Source of the DNA: Fluviicola sp.
GTDB taxonomy: Bacteria > Bacteroidota > Bacteroidia > Flavobacteriales_D > Crocinitomicaceae
Direction of reading: 5' to 3'
Length of the DNA: 64,000 nt
Assembly: GCA_029866325.1 (NCBI GenBank)
Contig: JARWZO010000019.1
Coordinates: 1 to 64,000, forward strand
Part shown: positions 18,991 to 27,420 of the stretch, piece after piece
Position numbering within the stretch: position 1 is the stretch's first letter
Layout: every line of letters starts with the position of its first letter
The notes under the pieces: generated by a model
What the model was told of the DNA's origin: nothing
The model's input: only the letters and a program-made list of their open reading frames with translations
Databases searched by the model: none
Position numbers and translations under genes: made by a program

Positions 18991-19982
18991 TGCGAAATCT
19001 ATTTTTTTTGGTGGGAATTCTGACCTTTCTTTCTTCTTCCGTTCTTGCAAAAGAAAAGGGACTCAAATCTCCTTGGCAATATCAAATTGTCAGCAGTGAA
19101 GCCGATCCGACTCTTGATCAGCAACATGCTGTATTTGAACTTGATTTTTCGGCAAACAACTTTCAATCGGAAAATCCGGTCACCCAAATTGAATTATCCT
19201 GTAATGGCGTTATTGAGCGCTTCACACTCGATTCAACTTTCAAAAAAAACCTATTGGTTTCCCCCGGTGTTTATACATTTCAGTTATCTGCGGGTGAATT
19301 TCACATTGAAATCATAACACAACCCATTTCAATTCGACCGGGATTTAAAACCAAAATAGCGTTTCAGTTTCAGTCTTCACAAATGCGCGAAGTTTACCTA
19401 AAACCTGTTATTTATCTCTATCCTGAAAAAGAACAACAAACAACTGTTCAGCTGCAACCCAACGGAAAATTCAGCTTCACCTATCCGCTTTATACAGAAA
19501 ACGGATGGACGGGAACAGCGCATCCTGACGGACAATTTACCATTGACGGAAAAAACTATCCGTATTTGTTTTGGGAAGGAATCAACACCAAACCTGTCCG
19601 GGCGATTGATTATTCTAGCGGTTTTGTGGTAAATAAAGATGATGTTACCGCTTTCCTTGAAGAAAAGCTGACCGCAATGGGTTTGAACGATCAGGAACTT
19701 ACCGACTTCATTACTTTCTGGGGACCGCGAATGGCGCAATCTGAAAGAGGTTTTGTGCAATTTTTGTTCAATGAAGATTACGATGAAATTGCTACAATCA
19801 AGATTTCTCCTCAGCCAGATGCGCTGTTCCGAGTTTACATGTTGTTCACTCCATTGGAAAATACCGTGGAATTAAATCCCGAACCACAAGAAATCAAATC
19901 CGTTAACCGAAACGGATTTACCGTCATCGAATGGGGCGGGTCAGAAATTACTTACAAAGAAACACTTGCTAATCATGAATAA
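18990..19982 (+). CDS. Tandem secreted paralog 2 of 7
   Basis: 330 aa. Signal peptide ending near SVLA (residue 20). The N-terminal domain begins IVSSEADPTLDQQHAVFEL, the version that paralogs 3-5 share, and contains ELSCNGVIERFTLDS followed by SPGVYTFQL. The C-terminal domain has KPVIYLYP, then TYPLYTENGWTGTAHPDG (with one extra residue against paralog 1), YPYLFWEG, AFLEEKLTAMGLNDQE, FITFWGPRM and VIEWGGSE. Its ATG overlaps the previous stop by one base, and its last eight bases overlap the start of paralog 3, which points to translational coupling. Function unknown. Confidence 0.85.
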   Translation: MRNLFFLVGILTFLSSSVLAKEKGLKSPWQYQIVSSEADPTLDQQHAVFELDFSANNFQSENPVTQIELSCNGVIERFTLDSTFKKNLLVSPGVYTFQLSAGEFHIEIITQPISIRPGFKTKIAFQFQSSQMREVYLKPVIYLYPEKEQQTTVQLQPNGKFSFTYPLYTENGWTGTAHPDGQFTIDGKNYPYLFWEGINTKPVRAIDYSSGFVVNKDDVTAFLEEKLTAMGLNDQELTDFITFWGPRMAQSERGFVQFLFNEDYDEIATIKISPQPDALFRVYMLFTPLENTVELNPEPQEIKSVNRNGFTVIEWGGSEITYKETLANHE

Positions 19983-21021
19983 ATACATCCATCTACTAAT
20001 TACAACGGTGGCAATTCTTTTGTTTTTCACAACAACAGCTATGATGGCCGCTCCCAAAGAATCTTATTATAAATACCCAAAGGATTTGTTCATTGGAGGA
20101 TTTATGATCGTTAGTTCTGCGCCGGATGCCAAGCTAGATCAAAATCACGCGAAATTTGAACTCAAATTCGAGGATTACCTGCTCAATACCGGTGAACCAC
20201 TGCCAACAATTGAACTTTCCTGCAATGGCGTGATTAAACGTTTTCAGCTCGACAGCACCCTGACTCATACCATTGAGGTTTCACCTGGTAAATACCAATT
20301 CATGCTCGTTAGAACAGGTGATTTTGAGGAAATTATTACCGACTCTATTACCATTTTACCCGGACATTTGACCAAAGCACAGGTTTATTTCACATCTAGC
20401 TTTGACCTTTATCCAATAAGAGACACAGGTCCTGTATCCTTCAAGCCGGTTATCTATTTTTATTCGCCGAAAGACCTTTCAGTGAATGTTGAGTTGACAC
20501 CAAACGGAACATTCACCTACACCTACCCTGCTTACGAGAATGGCTGGAAAGGAACGGTGAAAGCCGACGGTGGAATTACGGTCAACAACCGACATTACCC
20601 GTATTTGTTTTGGGAAGGAATCACCAACAGCGTCAATTCGCTAGTTGATTACAACCAAGGTTTTGTCGTTTCAAAAGAAAATGTGACCGCTTTTCTAGAA
20701 GAAAAATTGACCGAAATGGGGCTAAACGATCAGGAAAGAACCGATTTCATTACGTTTTGGGGACCTCGAATGGTGGGTTCTGAAAAGAATCACGTGCAAT
20801 TCATCTTCAACGAAGAATACGATGACATTGCTACACTTTCAATTACCCCAAAACCTGAGCATCTGTTCCGATTGTATATGCTCTGGACGCCCTTGCCTGA
20901 ATCAACAACACTTCATCCAACTCCCCAAAAACTTTCCACTATAAAACGTGATGGTTTTTCTGTGGTGGAATGGGGCGGCTCTGAATTAACATATAACGAA
21001 ACAGTTGCCAGTCATGATTAA
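19975..21021 (+). CDS. Tandem secreted paralog 3 of 7
   Basis: 348 aa from the ATG at 19975, which overlaps the end of paralog 2 by eight bases. Hydrophobic signal segment at residues 5-26. The N-terminal domain has SAPDAKLDQNHAKFEL, ELSCNGVIKRFQLDS and SPGKYQFML; the C-terminal domain has KPVIYFYS in place of KPVIYLYP, then YTYPAYENGWKGTVKADG, YPYLFWEG, AFLEEKLTEMGLNDQE, FITFWGPRM, an FNEEYDDIA segment and VVEWGGSE. The DNA at 20680-20774 is almost identical to 21689-21783 in paralog 4, a sign of recent duplication or gene conversion. Function unknown. Confidence 0.85.
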   Translation: MNKYIHLLITTVAILLFFTTTAMMAAPKESYYKYPKDLFIGGFMIVSSAPDAKLDQNHAKFELKFEDYLLNTGEPLPTIELSCNGVIKRFQLDSTLTHTIEVSPGKYQFMLVRTGDFEEIITDSITILPGHLTKAQVYFTSSFDLYPIRDTGPVSFKPVIYFYSPKDLSVNVELTPNGTFTYTYPAYENGWKGTVKADGGITVNNRHYPYLFWEGITNSVNSLVDYNQGFVVSKENVTAFLEEKLTEMGLNDQERTDFITFWGPRMVGSEKNHVQFIFNEEYDDIATLSITPKPEHLFRLYMLWTPLPESTTLHPTPQKLSTIKRDGFSVVEWGGSELTYNETVASHD

Positions 21022-22030
21022 ACGCTCTAGTCTTTTGCTTGTTTTTATTTCGGTTACCGGAATTGTTTTCGGTAAACAATTGGAACGGGATGATGAGTGG
21101 TTTCTTCCACAGCCATTTCGAATCGTCAGTTCAGAACCGAATGCTGCGTTGGATCAAAATCACGCGCAATTTGAATTAACATTTGAAAATTACCTATTGA
21201 ATATCCGGGAAGCGTTACCGGAAATCGAACTTTCGTGTAATGGTGTTATTCAGCGCTTTCAGTTGGACAGCACTTTGATGCATACATTGACCGTTTCACC
21301 CGGAAAATACCAATTCAAGATAAAAAGAAATGGAAATTATGGAGAAGTCCTGAGCGATTCCATTACCATTTTACCGGCACATCTCACAAAAGCAGAGGTT
21401 CAATTTCCGGCGATGTTTATGGTTGTACCTGACCCACCCGTAACCGTCTGTAAACCTGTCATTTATTTTCATTCACCTAAAAATCTTTCTGTAAATATTG
21501 AACTCACGCCGAAAGGAAAATTCACTTTTACTTACCCGGTTTATGAAAACGGGTGGAAAGGAACCGTTGAAGCTGAAGGTGGAATCACCGTCAACAAGCA
21601 ACATTATCCGTACTTGTTTTGGGAAGCGAACAGTAACGAAATCAATTCTTTGGTTAATTACAACGAAGGATTTGTGGTTTCGAAAGAGAATGTGACCGCT
21701 TTTCTAGAAGAAAAATTGACCGAAATGGGGCTAAACGATCAGGAACGAACCGATTTCATTACGTTTTGGGGACCTCGAATGGTCGGTTCTGAGAAAAATC
21801 ACGTACAATTTTTGTTCAATGAAGAATATGATGATATTGCTGCGCTTTCGATTACCCCAAAACCTGATCATACATTCCGATTGTACATGCTTTGGACACC
21901 GATGCCTGAATCAACAATAGTGAAGCCAACTCCACAAAAACTTTCTACTGTAAAACGTGATGGTTTTTCCGTTGTTGAATGGGGTGGATCTGAATTGAAG
22001 TATAACGAAACCGTTGCTGATCATGAATAA
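21014..22030 (+). CDS. Tandem secreted paralog 4 of 7
   Basis: 338 aa, starting at ATG 21014 inside the last codons of paralog 3. Signal peptide ends near IVFG (residue 20). N-terminal domain with SSEPNAALDQNHAQFEL and ELSCNGVIQRFQLDS; the C-terminal domain has KPVIYFHS, FTYPVYENGWKGTVEAEG, YPYLFWEA (Gly replaced by Ala), AFLEEKLTEMGLNDQE, FITFWGPRM and VVEWGGSE. It is the closest relative of paralog 3 in the second half while the sequence around residues 115-145 (before the KPVIY block) differs. Its last eight bases overlap paralog 5. Function unknown. Confidence 0.85.
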   Translation: MIKRSSLLLVFISVTGIVFGKQLERDDEWFLPQPFRIVSSEPNAALDQNHAQFELTFENYLLNIREALPEIELSCNGVIQRFQLDSTLMHTLTVSPGKYQFKIKRNGNYGEVLSDSITILPAHLTKAEVQFPAMFMVVPDPPVTVCKPVIYFHSPKNLSVNIELTPKGKFTFTYPVYENGWKGTVEAEGGITVNKQHYPYLFWEANSNEINSLVNYNEGFVVSKENVTAFLEEKLTEMGLNDQERTDFITFWGPRMVGSEKNHVQFLFNEEYDDIAALSITPKPDHTFRLYMLWTPMPESTIVKPTPQKLSTVKRDGFSVVEWGGSELKYNETVADHE

Positions 22031-23093
22031 ACACACCTATTTATTAAGCACAATCGGGCTTCTTATCGGCCTGTTTACTTTAGGAAGCATCGCCTTAAAG
22101 ACATCGTTGCCTAAACAGCGGCTCATTGTAAGTCCTTTTCAGATTCGGTGTTCTACCGTCGACTCAACGCTGGACCAGAATCATGCACGGTTTGAACTTC
22201 ATTTCAACGATTATTCGCAGATCCGAAACGAGCCGTTTCCGGAGATTGAACTCTCTTGTAATGGCGTAATTCACCGGTTTCAGCTAGACAGTACGCTTAT
22301 GCATGTACTCGATGTTTCACCCGGAAAATACAAATTCATGATGATGCGGAGCGGTGGCTATCGGGAAATCATTACGGATTCTGTCTATATCGCGCCTTCG
22401 CACAAAACACTTGTTGGGATTTATTTTATAAAAAATCCGGAACCTAGAGAATACAAAGATCCATATCATCCAAAACAACATCGCCACGGCCGTCCCGGTG
22501 AAAAAGTAGCACTAAAACCGGTAATCTATTTGTATTCACCAACCGATTTAGCAGTTGATGTGCAATTAACGCCGAAAGGAAATTTCACCTACACCTACCC
22601 CGCTTACGAAAAAGGTTGGAATGGAACGGTTGAAGCCAAAGGCGGAATGATCATTAACAAACAGCATTACCCTTATTTGTTTTGGGAAGGAAACATTGAC
22701 GGAATCAGTTCGCTGGTTGACTACAATGAAGGTTTTGTTGTTTCAAAAGAAAACGTCACCGCCTTCCTAGAAGAAAAGCTCACCGAAATCGGATTGAACG
22801 AGCAAGAAAAAACGGACTTCATCACCTTTTGGGGACCTCGAATGGTAGGTTCTGAAAACAATCACGTGCAATTTCTATTCAACGAAGAATATGATGACAT
22901 TGCTGCGCTTTCAATTACTCCAAAACCGGATCATACATTCCGACTTTACATGCTCTGGACACCGTTACCTGAATCAACAACACTGCATCCGACTCCGCAA
23001 CAACTTTCCACAATAAAACGCGACGGTTTTTCCGTTGTGGAATGGGGCGGTTCAGAATTGACGTTCACACCCGATGTTTCACTCACTCATTAA
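22023..23093 (+). CDS. Tandem secreted paralog 5 of 7
   Basis: 356 aa, the longest member. The first 30 residues are one hydrophobic segment that could be an uncleaved anchor or a signal peptide. The N-terminal domain matches paralogs 3 and 4 (DQNHARFEL, ELSCNGVIHRFQLDS, SPGKYKFMM). A His/Pro/Lys-rich linker (HPKQHRHGRPGEK, near residues 150-162) is inserted before KPVIYLYS and is absent from the others. The C-terminal domain keeps YPYLFWEG, AFLEEKLTEIGLNEQE, FITFWGPRM and VVEWGGSE. The ending is different from paralogs 2-4: it does not overlap the next gene, and the following start is 10 bp away. Confidence 0.85.
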   Translation: MNKHTYLLSTIGLLIGLFTLGSIALKTSLPKQRLIVSPFQIRCSTVDSTLDQNHARFELHFNDYSQIRNEPFPEIELSCNGVIHRFQLDSTLMHVLDVSPGKYKFMMMRSGGYREIITDSVYIAPSHKTLVGIYFIKNPEPREYKDPYHPKQHRHGRPGEKVALKPVIYLYSPTDLAVDVQLTPKGNFTYTYPAYEKGWNGTVEAKGGMIINKQHYPYLFWEGNIDGISSLVDYNEGFVVSKENVTAFLEEKLTEIGLNEQEKTDFITFWGPRMVGSENNHVQFLFNEEYDDIAALSITPKPDHTFRLYMLWTPLPESTTLHPTPQQLSTIKRDGFSVVEWGGSELTFTPDVSLTH

Positions 23094-23103
23094 TTCAAAA
23101 CCC

Positions 23104-24063
23104 ATGAAATCTTTGTTTATAATCGCGATGTTTTTGTGTTCAACAACCTTACAAGCAAAAGAATACCTGCGTCAAAGCTATGTTGTTACAAAAGTGGTGA
23201 AATCGAAGTACGTAACGACCCAGCAAGCAAAGGTAAAGTTTACGGTAAAAGATGTGTCTGGCAGCAAACCTATTAATGGAGTGCTCAACTATTCAATAGA
23301 CGGGAAAAGCAAGACGGCAAACCTCGACAAAAACAATAGTTTTCTGCTCACAACGACCAAAGGAAAACATATTTTTCAATTTTATTACTCTGAAGAATTC
23401 TTTGAAATCTACACGGATTCCATTGATTTAAAGGGTGGATACCAAACCAATGTGAGCTTATTCTTCACCGTGGCAGCGGAGCCCGCCTTAGCAGAAAAAC
23501 CGGTTATTTACTTTTACCCGGAATTCGCACAAACAATGGATGTAACACTCAAACCGGCCGGTGAATTAACCTTCACGTATCCGACCTACGAAAACGGCTG
23601 GAAAATTACCGCAACACCAGACGGAACGCTTACACACAATGGAAAAACGTATCCGTACCTCTTTTGGGAAGCGGCTATGAATCGCGATAGGAGCTCGGTA
23701 GATCTATCACAAGGTTTTATCGTGAAACAACAAAATACTATTGCTTTTTTAGAAGAACAATTAAATGCATTCGGCTTTAATGCACACGAACGCACCGATT
23801 TCATTACGTATTGGGGACCTCGTTTGGCTTCGGAAAAACGCGCTTTCATTCAATTTATCTGGGGTGATGCTGCCGATCAATTCGGAGAACTGAACATCAC
23901 TCCACAACCCGATCACGTGAATCGTGTGTACATGCAATGGAAATCGTTGAAAGACGGTGAAACGATTCCGCAACCTACTCCGCAAATTATTCCAATCCTA
24001 GATCGTTCGGGTTTTGATGTACTGGAATGGGGAGGCGTTGAGTTAAGTGACTTTGAAATGTAA
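23104..24063 (+). CDS. Tandem secreted paralog 6 of 7
   Basis: 319 aa from ATG 23104; a longer frame from 23074 would replace the clear signal peptide (MKSLFIIAMFLCSTTLQA) with an unlikely extension. The N-terminal domain is of the paralog 1/7 type (TTKGKHIFQFYYSEEFFEIYTDSI) rather than the 2-5 type. The C-terminal domain has KPVIYFYP, FTYPTYENGWKITATPDG, YPYLFWEA, AFLEEQLNAFGFNAHE, FITYWGPRL and VLEWGGVE. Two lineages of N-terminal domain are therefore mixed in one array. A 12-bp hairpin follows the stop. Confidence 0.85.
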   Translation: MKSLFIIAMFLCSTTLQAKEYLRQSYVVTKVVKSKYVTTQQAKVKFTVKDVSGSKPINGVLNYSIDGKSKTANLDKNNSFLLTTTKGKHIFQFYYSEEFFEIYTDSIDLKGGYQTNVSLFFTVAAEPALAEKPVIYFYPEFAQTMDVTLKPAGELTFTYPTYENGWKITATPDGTLTHNGKTYPYLFWEAAMNRDRSSVDLSQGFIVKQQNTIAFLEEQLNAFGFNAHERTDFITYWGPRLASEKRAFIQFIWGDAADQFGELNITPQPDHVNRVYMQWKSLKDGETIPQPTPQIIPILDRSGFDVLEWGGVELSDFEM

Positions 24064-24093
24064 AATTGAAAAGAGGAGTTCCTTTTCAATTTT
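24062..24093 (+). terminator. Hairpin between paralogs 6 and 7
   Basis: A perfect 12-bp stem (AAAATTGAAAAG pairing with CTTTTCAATTTT, loop of eight) ends in T residues and overlaps the last bases of paralog 6. It could attenuate transcription into paralog 7. The stem is AT-rich, so it may be weak. Confidence 0.55.
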
Positions 24094-24137
24094 TCATTCT
24101 CCATTTTCAATCCCGTTATAAATAAAATTTTTCAATC

Positions 24138-25103
24138 ATGAAAACAATAGTAAGCATTTCCCTCCTCATCTTGAGCTTTAGCAGTTTCGCCGGTGAGCAC
24201 ATCGAAAAGATGATTGGGTATTACGTTTCCTACGAAGCAGATTCTACTGTTAGTTTAAACGCAACAAAAGTGAAAATTAGCTGTCAATTTTCGGAAGGCG
24301 GTACAAATGGACAACATGGATTGCGCTACGGTTTCAATGGCTCGGATAAGGTTGCTCAACTTTCAGCATCGAACGAACTTGTTCTTGATTCGTTGGCAGG
24401 AATGTGCCGGTTTCAGTTCTATTATTCGCAGGATTACAAGGAAATTGAAACAGACTCGATAGAAATAAAACCGGGTGTTGTAACACACATTCACCTTTAT
24501 TTTGAACATCAATTCATTCATCGTCCGGTGAAAAAGCCGGTGATCTATTTGTATCCGGAATCAACAACTTCAGTGTCGGTAGAATTGAAAACTGTCGGAG
24601 AATTAACGTTTACTTACCCACTATTAAACAACGGCTGGAATGTAATTGCACAACCCGACGGAACATTAACTTGTAATGAAAAAAACTACCCTTATTTGTT
24701 TTGGGAAGCAGAACAACAAGTTGAAAATCCGTTTAAATCGGACCAATTTACCGGATTTAAAGTAGCTGGCAAAGACGCGATCACCTTTTTGGAAGAGAAG
24801 TTAACGTTAATGGGATTCAACGACCGTGAACGAACCGATTTCATTACGTTTTGGGGACCACAATTGGCTGCCAACGAATTCAACAACATTCTGTTTCAAT
24901 TCAATGAATCGTGCAATCAATATGCCAATTTGAACATTGTTCCACAGCCCGAAAACATCAATCGTGTGTACATGATTTGGAGTAAAACGAACTCTCCAAT
25001 GTTTGACGGAAATATCCTGCCACAGATTCTTCCTTTGCTCAACAGGTCGGGATTTGATGTGCTGGAATGGGGAGGAATTGAAGTGGACAATGTTGAATTA
25101 TAA
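24138..25103 (+). CDS. Tandem secreted paralog 7 of 7
   Basis: 321 aa. Signal peptide ends near SSFAG (residue 18). N-terminal domain with LAGMCRFQFYYSQDYKEIET, of the paralog 1/6 type. The C-terminal domain has KPVIYLYP, FTYPLLNNGWNVIAQPDG, YPYLFWEA, TFLEEKLTLMGFNDRE, FITFWGPQL (Arg to Gln in the usually conserved GPR) and VLEWGGIE. It stands 74 bp after paralog 6 across a hairpin, so it may be less strongly expressed. Function unknown. Confidence 0.85.
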   Translation: MKTIVSISLLILSFSSFAGEHIEKMIGYYVSYEADSTVSLNATKVKISCQFSEGGTNGQHGLRYGFNGSDKVAQLSASNELVLDSLAGMCRFQFYYSQDYKEIETDSIEIKPGVVTHIHLYFEHQFIHRPVKKPVIYLYPESTTSVSVELKTVGELTFTYPLLNNGWNVIAQPDGTLTCNEKNYPYLFWEAEQQVENPFKSDQFTGFKVAGKDAITFLEEKLTLMGFNDRERTDFITFWGPQLAANEFNNILFQFNESCNQYANLNIVPQPENINRVYMIWSKTNSPMFDGNILPQILPLLNRSGFDVLEWGGIEVDNVEL

Positions 25104-25117
25104 ATTATCAATTCGAA

Positions 25118-25180
25118 AATTATCAAGAGGAGTCGGAAAATAAGTGAGACTTCACTCTTCTTTCCAATACCTTGATAATT
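25118..25180. terminator. Convergent spacer hairpin after paralog 7
   Basis: A 10-bp perfect stem (AATTATCAAG pairing with CTTGATAATT) encloses a 43-base loop with a small inner hairpin; AATTATCAA-type words are repeated around it. It lies between the array and the convergent regulator gene and can serve both strands. Confidence 0.5.
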
Positions 25181-25205
25181 GATAATTATTTAATTGATAA
25201 TTACC

Positions 25206-26381
25206 CTAAGCTGTTACCTGCGGATTCCCGAAAATAGCCACATCATTCCCTGTGATTTTGTCGCTGCAAAGAATCACCAAACGCTCAACGATGTTGCGCA
25301 ATTCGCGGATATTTCCCGTCCAATTGGTTTGTTTGAGTGCTTCCAGGGCATCTTCTGTAAACGCTTTACGCGGAATACCATGTTCGGTACACACCATCGT
25401 GAGGAAATGCTCGGCTAATAAAGGAATATCATCTCTGCGATCATTCAACGCCGGAACATGAATCAGAATAACTGCCAAACGGTGGTATAAATCTTCACGA
25501 AAACGACCAGCTTCAATTTCTTTACGTAAATCTTTATTGGTTGCCGCAACCACGCGCGCATCTACTTTGATATCACGTTCTGCTCCTACGCGTTGGATCA
25601 CATTTTCTTGCAAGGCGCGCAACACTTTTGCCTGCGCAGAAAGGCTCATATCGCCGATCTCATCCAGAAACAACGTTCCGCCCGAGGCCAATTCGAATTT
25701 TCCTTTTTTATCTTTTACAGCCGATGTAAAGGCTCCTTTTTCGTGTCCAAAGAGTTCACTTTCAATCAATTCACCCGGAATGGCCGCACAATTGACTTCA
25801 ACAAAAGGCATTTTCTTGCGGTTACTGAAATCGTGCAGCGAACGCGCTACCAATTCTTTTCCTGTACCGTTTCCGCCAGTGATCAAAACCCGCGCATCCG
25901 AAGGAGCCACTTTTTCGATCATTTCCTTGATCTTGATAATGCCGTCGGTTTCGCCAATAATGGATGATCCTTTGAAACGACGCACTGTAGTTTTCAACGC
26001 TTGTGTTTCTTCCACCAATACCACACGCTCTTTCGCATTGCGGATCGTTACCAGAATACGGTTCAAATCGAGTGGTTTTTCAATGAAATCGAACGCTCCT
26101 TTTTTGATCGCTTCAACAGCGGTTTCAATGTTTCCATGACCGGAAATCATGATAACCGGCGTATCTACTTTGGCTTGCATCAAACCATCGAGGACTTCCA
26201 TCCCGTCCATTTGCGGCATTTTGATATCGCAGAAAATAATATCATAGAGCGCATTTTTGGCTTTATCCAAGCCCTCTGCCCCATTTTCTGCTTCATCTAC
26301 CTGAAAATTTTCAAATTCCAGAATCTCCCGCAACGCTCTGCGGATTGCTCGTTCGTCATCAATGATCAGAATTTTTGCCAT
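25206..26381 (-). CDS. Sigma-54-dependent response regulator without a DNA-binding domain
   Basis: 391 aa. An N-terminal receiver domain (LIIDDERAIRRALREIL, with the phosphorylatable Asp in FCDIKMP near residue 52 and Lys near 104) is joined to an AAA+ sigma-54 activator domain: Walker A TGGNGTGKE, the sigma-54 contact loop as GAFTSA (canonical GAFTGA), Walker B LFLDEIGD, and the ARG finger region FREDLYHRLAV. It ends shortly after the AAA+ lid with VAIFGNPQVTA and lacks the Fis-type helix-turn-helix, a shape common in Bacteroidota as I recall. It should activate RpoN promoters without binding an enhancer. No histidine kinase adjoins it. Confidence 0.9.
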   Translation of the reverse strand: MAKILIIDDERAIRRALREILEFENFQVDEAENGAEGLDKAKNALYDIIFCDIKMPQMDGMEVLDGLMQAKVDTPVIMISGHGNIETAVEAIKKGAFDFIEKPLDLNRILVTIRNAKERVVLVEETQALKTTVRRFKGSSIIGETDGIIKIKEMIEKVAPSDARVLITGGNGTGKELVARSLHDFSNRKKMPFVEVNCAAIPGELIESELFGHEKGAFTSAVKDKKGKFELASGGTLFLDEIGDMSLSAQAKVLRALQENVIQRVGAERDIKVDARVVAATNKDLRKEIEAGRFREDLYHRLAVILIHVPALNDRRDDIPLLAEHFLTMVCTEHGIPRKAFTEDALEALKQTNWTGNIRELRNIVERLVILCSDKITGNDVAIFGNPQVTA

Positions 26382-26529
26382 AAACCTTGTTTTTGAGGTC
26401 GAAAGATACGGAAAAACAGAAGGATTTGATGCTTTTACCGAACTGCTTTATACCTGAATTAAACTAATCTGCATAATTCAAGTATTACAATCGTATCATA
26501 GCGTATCATTTTTCATTTGATTAATTGCA

Positions 26530-27420
26530 TCATGATCCCCTCAACGCTCCTTCTTTCAGTGAAAAGGGCGAAATCACAACTGCTTGTATAGCGAATTTAT
26601 CCAATATCCACTTGGTTTTCAACGCGGCAATCGGTGCCATTCTTCGGCGTATGGGAATGATATAAGCGTGTTGTTCGCGCTCCTTGAATGTTGATCCGAT
26701 GATCCAATCAAGAATTTCATCCAATTCTTTTCTTTCCAAGTGTATGGGCTGACTTCCCTGCGGAAAAGAAGCCTGATGTACCATTTCGTAGAACGTCTCA
26801 AAACTTCCGGAAGCTCCCACCAAAACAGAACAAGGATCAAATTGGTTTAGTTCAGCAGCGCTTTGTTCAAACCATTCCAGCAATCGTTGGTGATCTTCCT
26901 GAGTCATCGGATCAGATAAATCAAACAGCTGAAAAGCTCTTGAAACGCCAATGTCCAGGCTACAAAATTGCAAAGGATCACCTAAATGTCCGCGAATGAA
27001 CTCGGTACTTCCACCTCCAATATCCATAATGAGCGAAGGTTCATGGAAATCATACGACCAACTCACGCCATCGTAAATCAATTGTGCTTCGCGCAAACCA
27101 TCAATGATTTCAATGGTAATATTGAAGCGTTTTTTGACTTCAGACAACAATACTTCCGAATTATCGGCATCGCGCACAGCCGACGTACCAAAGGCTTGAA
27201 TGTCTTTAGCTTGATAAGATTCGCAAATGGCTACAAAATGTTCAAAGGCCGTAAATGCGCGCTGCATGGCTTCTGGTGCAATGGTTCGTTCATTGATTCC
27301 ACCCATGCCCAAAGCAACGCCTTCTTTGGAATTATGAATGACCCTGAAATCGTTTTCAGAAACGTCGGCAATCAATAAATTAAATGTATTTGTACCGAGA
27401 TCAATGACAGCTTTCCGCAT
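26530..27420 (-). CDS. Ppx/GppA family exopolyphosphatase-like protein
   Basis: 296 aa, the single-domain length of Ppx/GppA proteins that lack the C-terminal HD domain. The ASKHA ATPase-like fold shows AVIDLGTNTFNLLIADV at the start, GTSAVRDADN around residue 80 and MDIGGGSTEF around 135. Family members hydrolyse polyphosphate or pppGpp and so link to stringent response and phosphate storage. Its ATG follows the stop of the preceding ABC permease gene with no gap, so it is the third gene of an ATPase-permease-Ppx transcript, although a functional tie is not known. Confidence 0.88.
   Translation of the reverse strand: MRKAVIDLGTNTFNLLIADVSENDFRVIHNSKEGVALGMGGINERTIAPEAMQRAFTAFEHFVAICESYQAKDIQAFGTSAVRDADNSEVLLSEVKKRFNITIEIIDGLREAQLIYDGVSWSYDFHEPSLIMDIGGGSTEFIRGHLGDPLQFCSLDIGVSRAFQLFDLSDPMTQEDHQRLLEWFEQSAAELNQFDPCSVLVGASGSFETFYEMVHQASFPQGSQPIHLERKELDEILDWIIGSTFKEREQHAYIIPIRRRMAPIAALKTKWILDKFAIQAVVISPFSLKEGALRGS

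Noticed and set aside
25537-26139. 200-codon antisense frame inside the sigma-54 regulator gene
   Set aside because: Mirrors the AAA+ coding sequence; Ser/Phe-rich composition typical of antisense reading.
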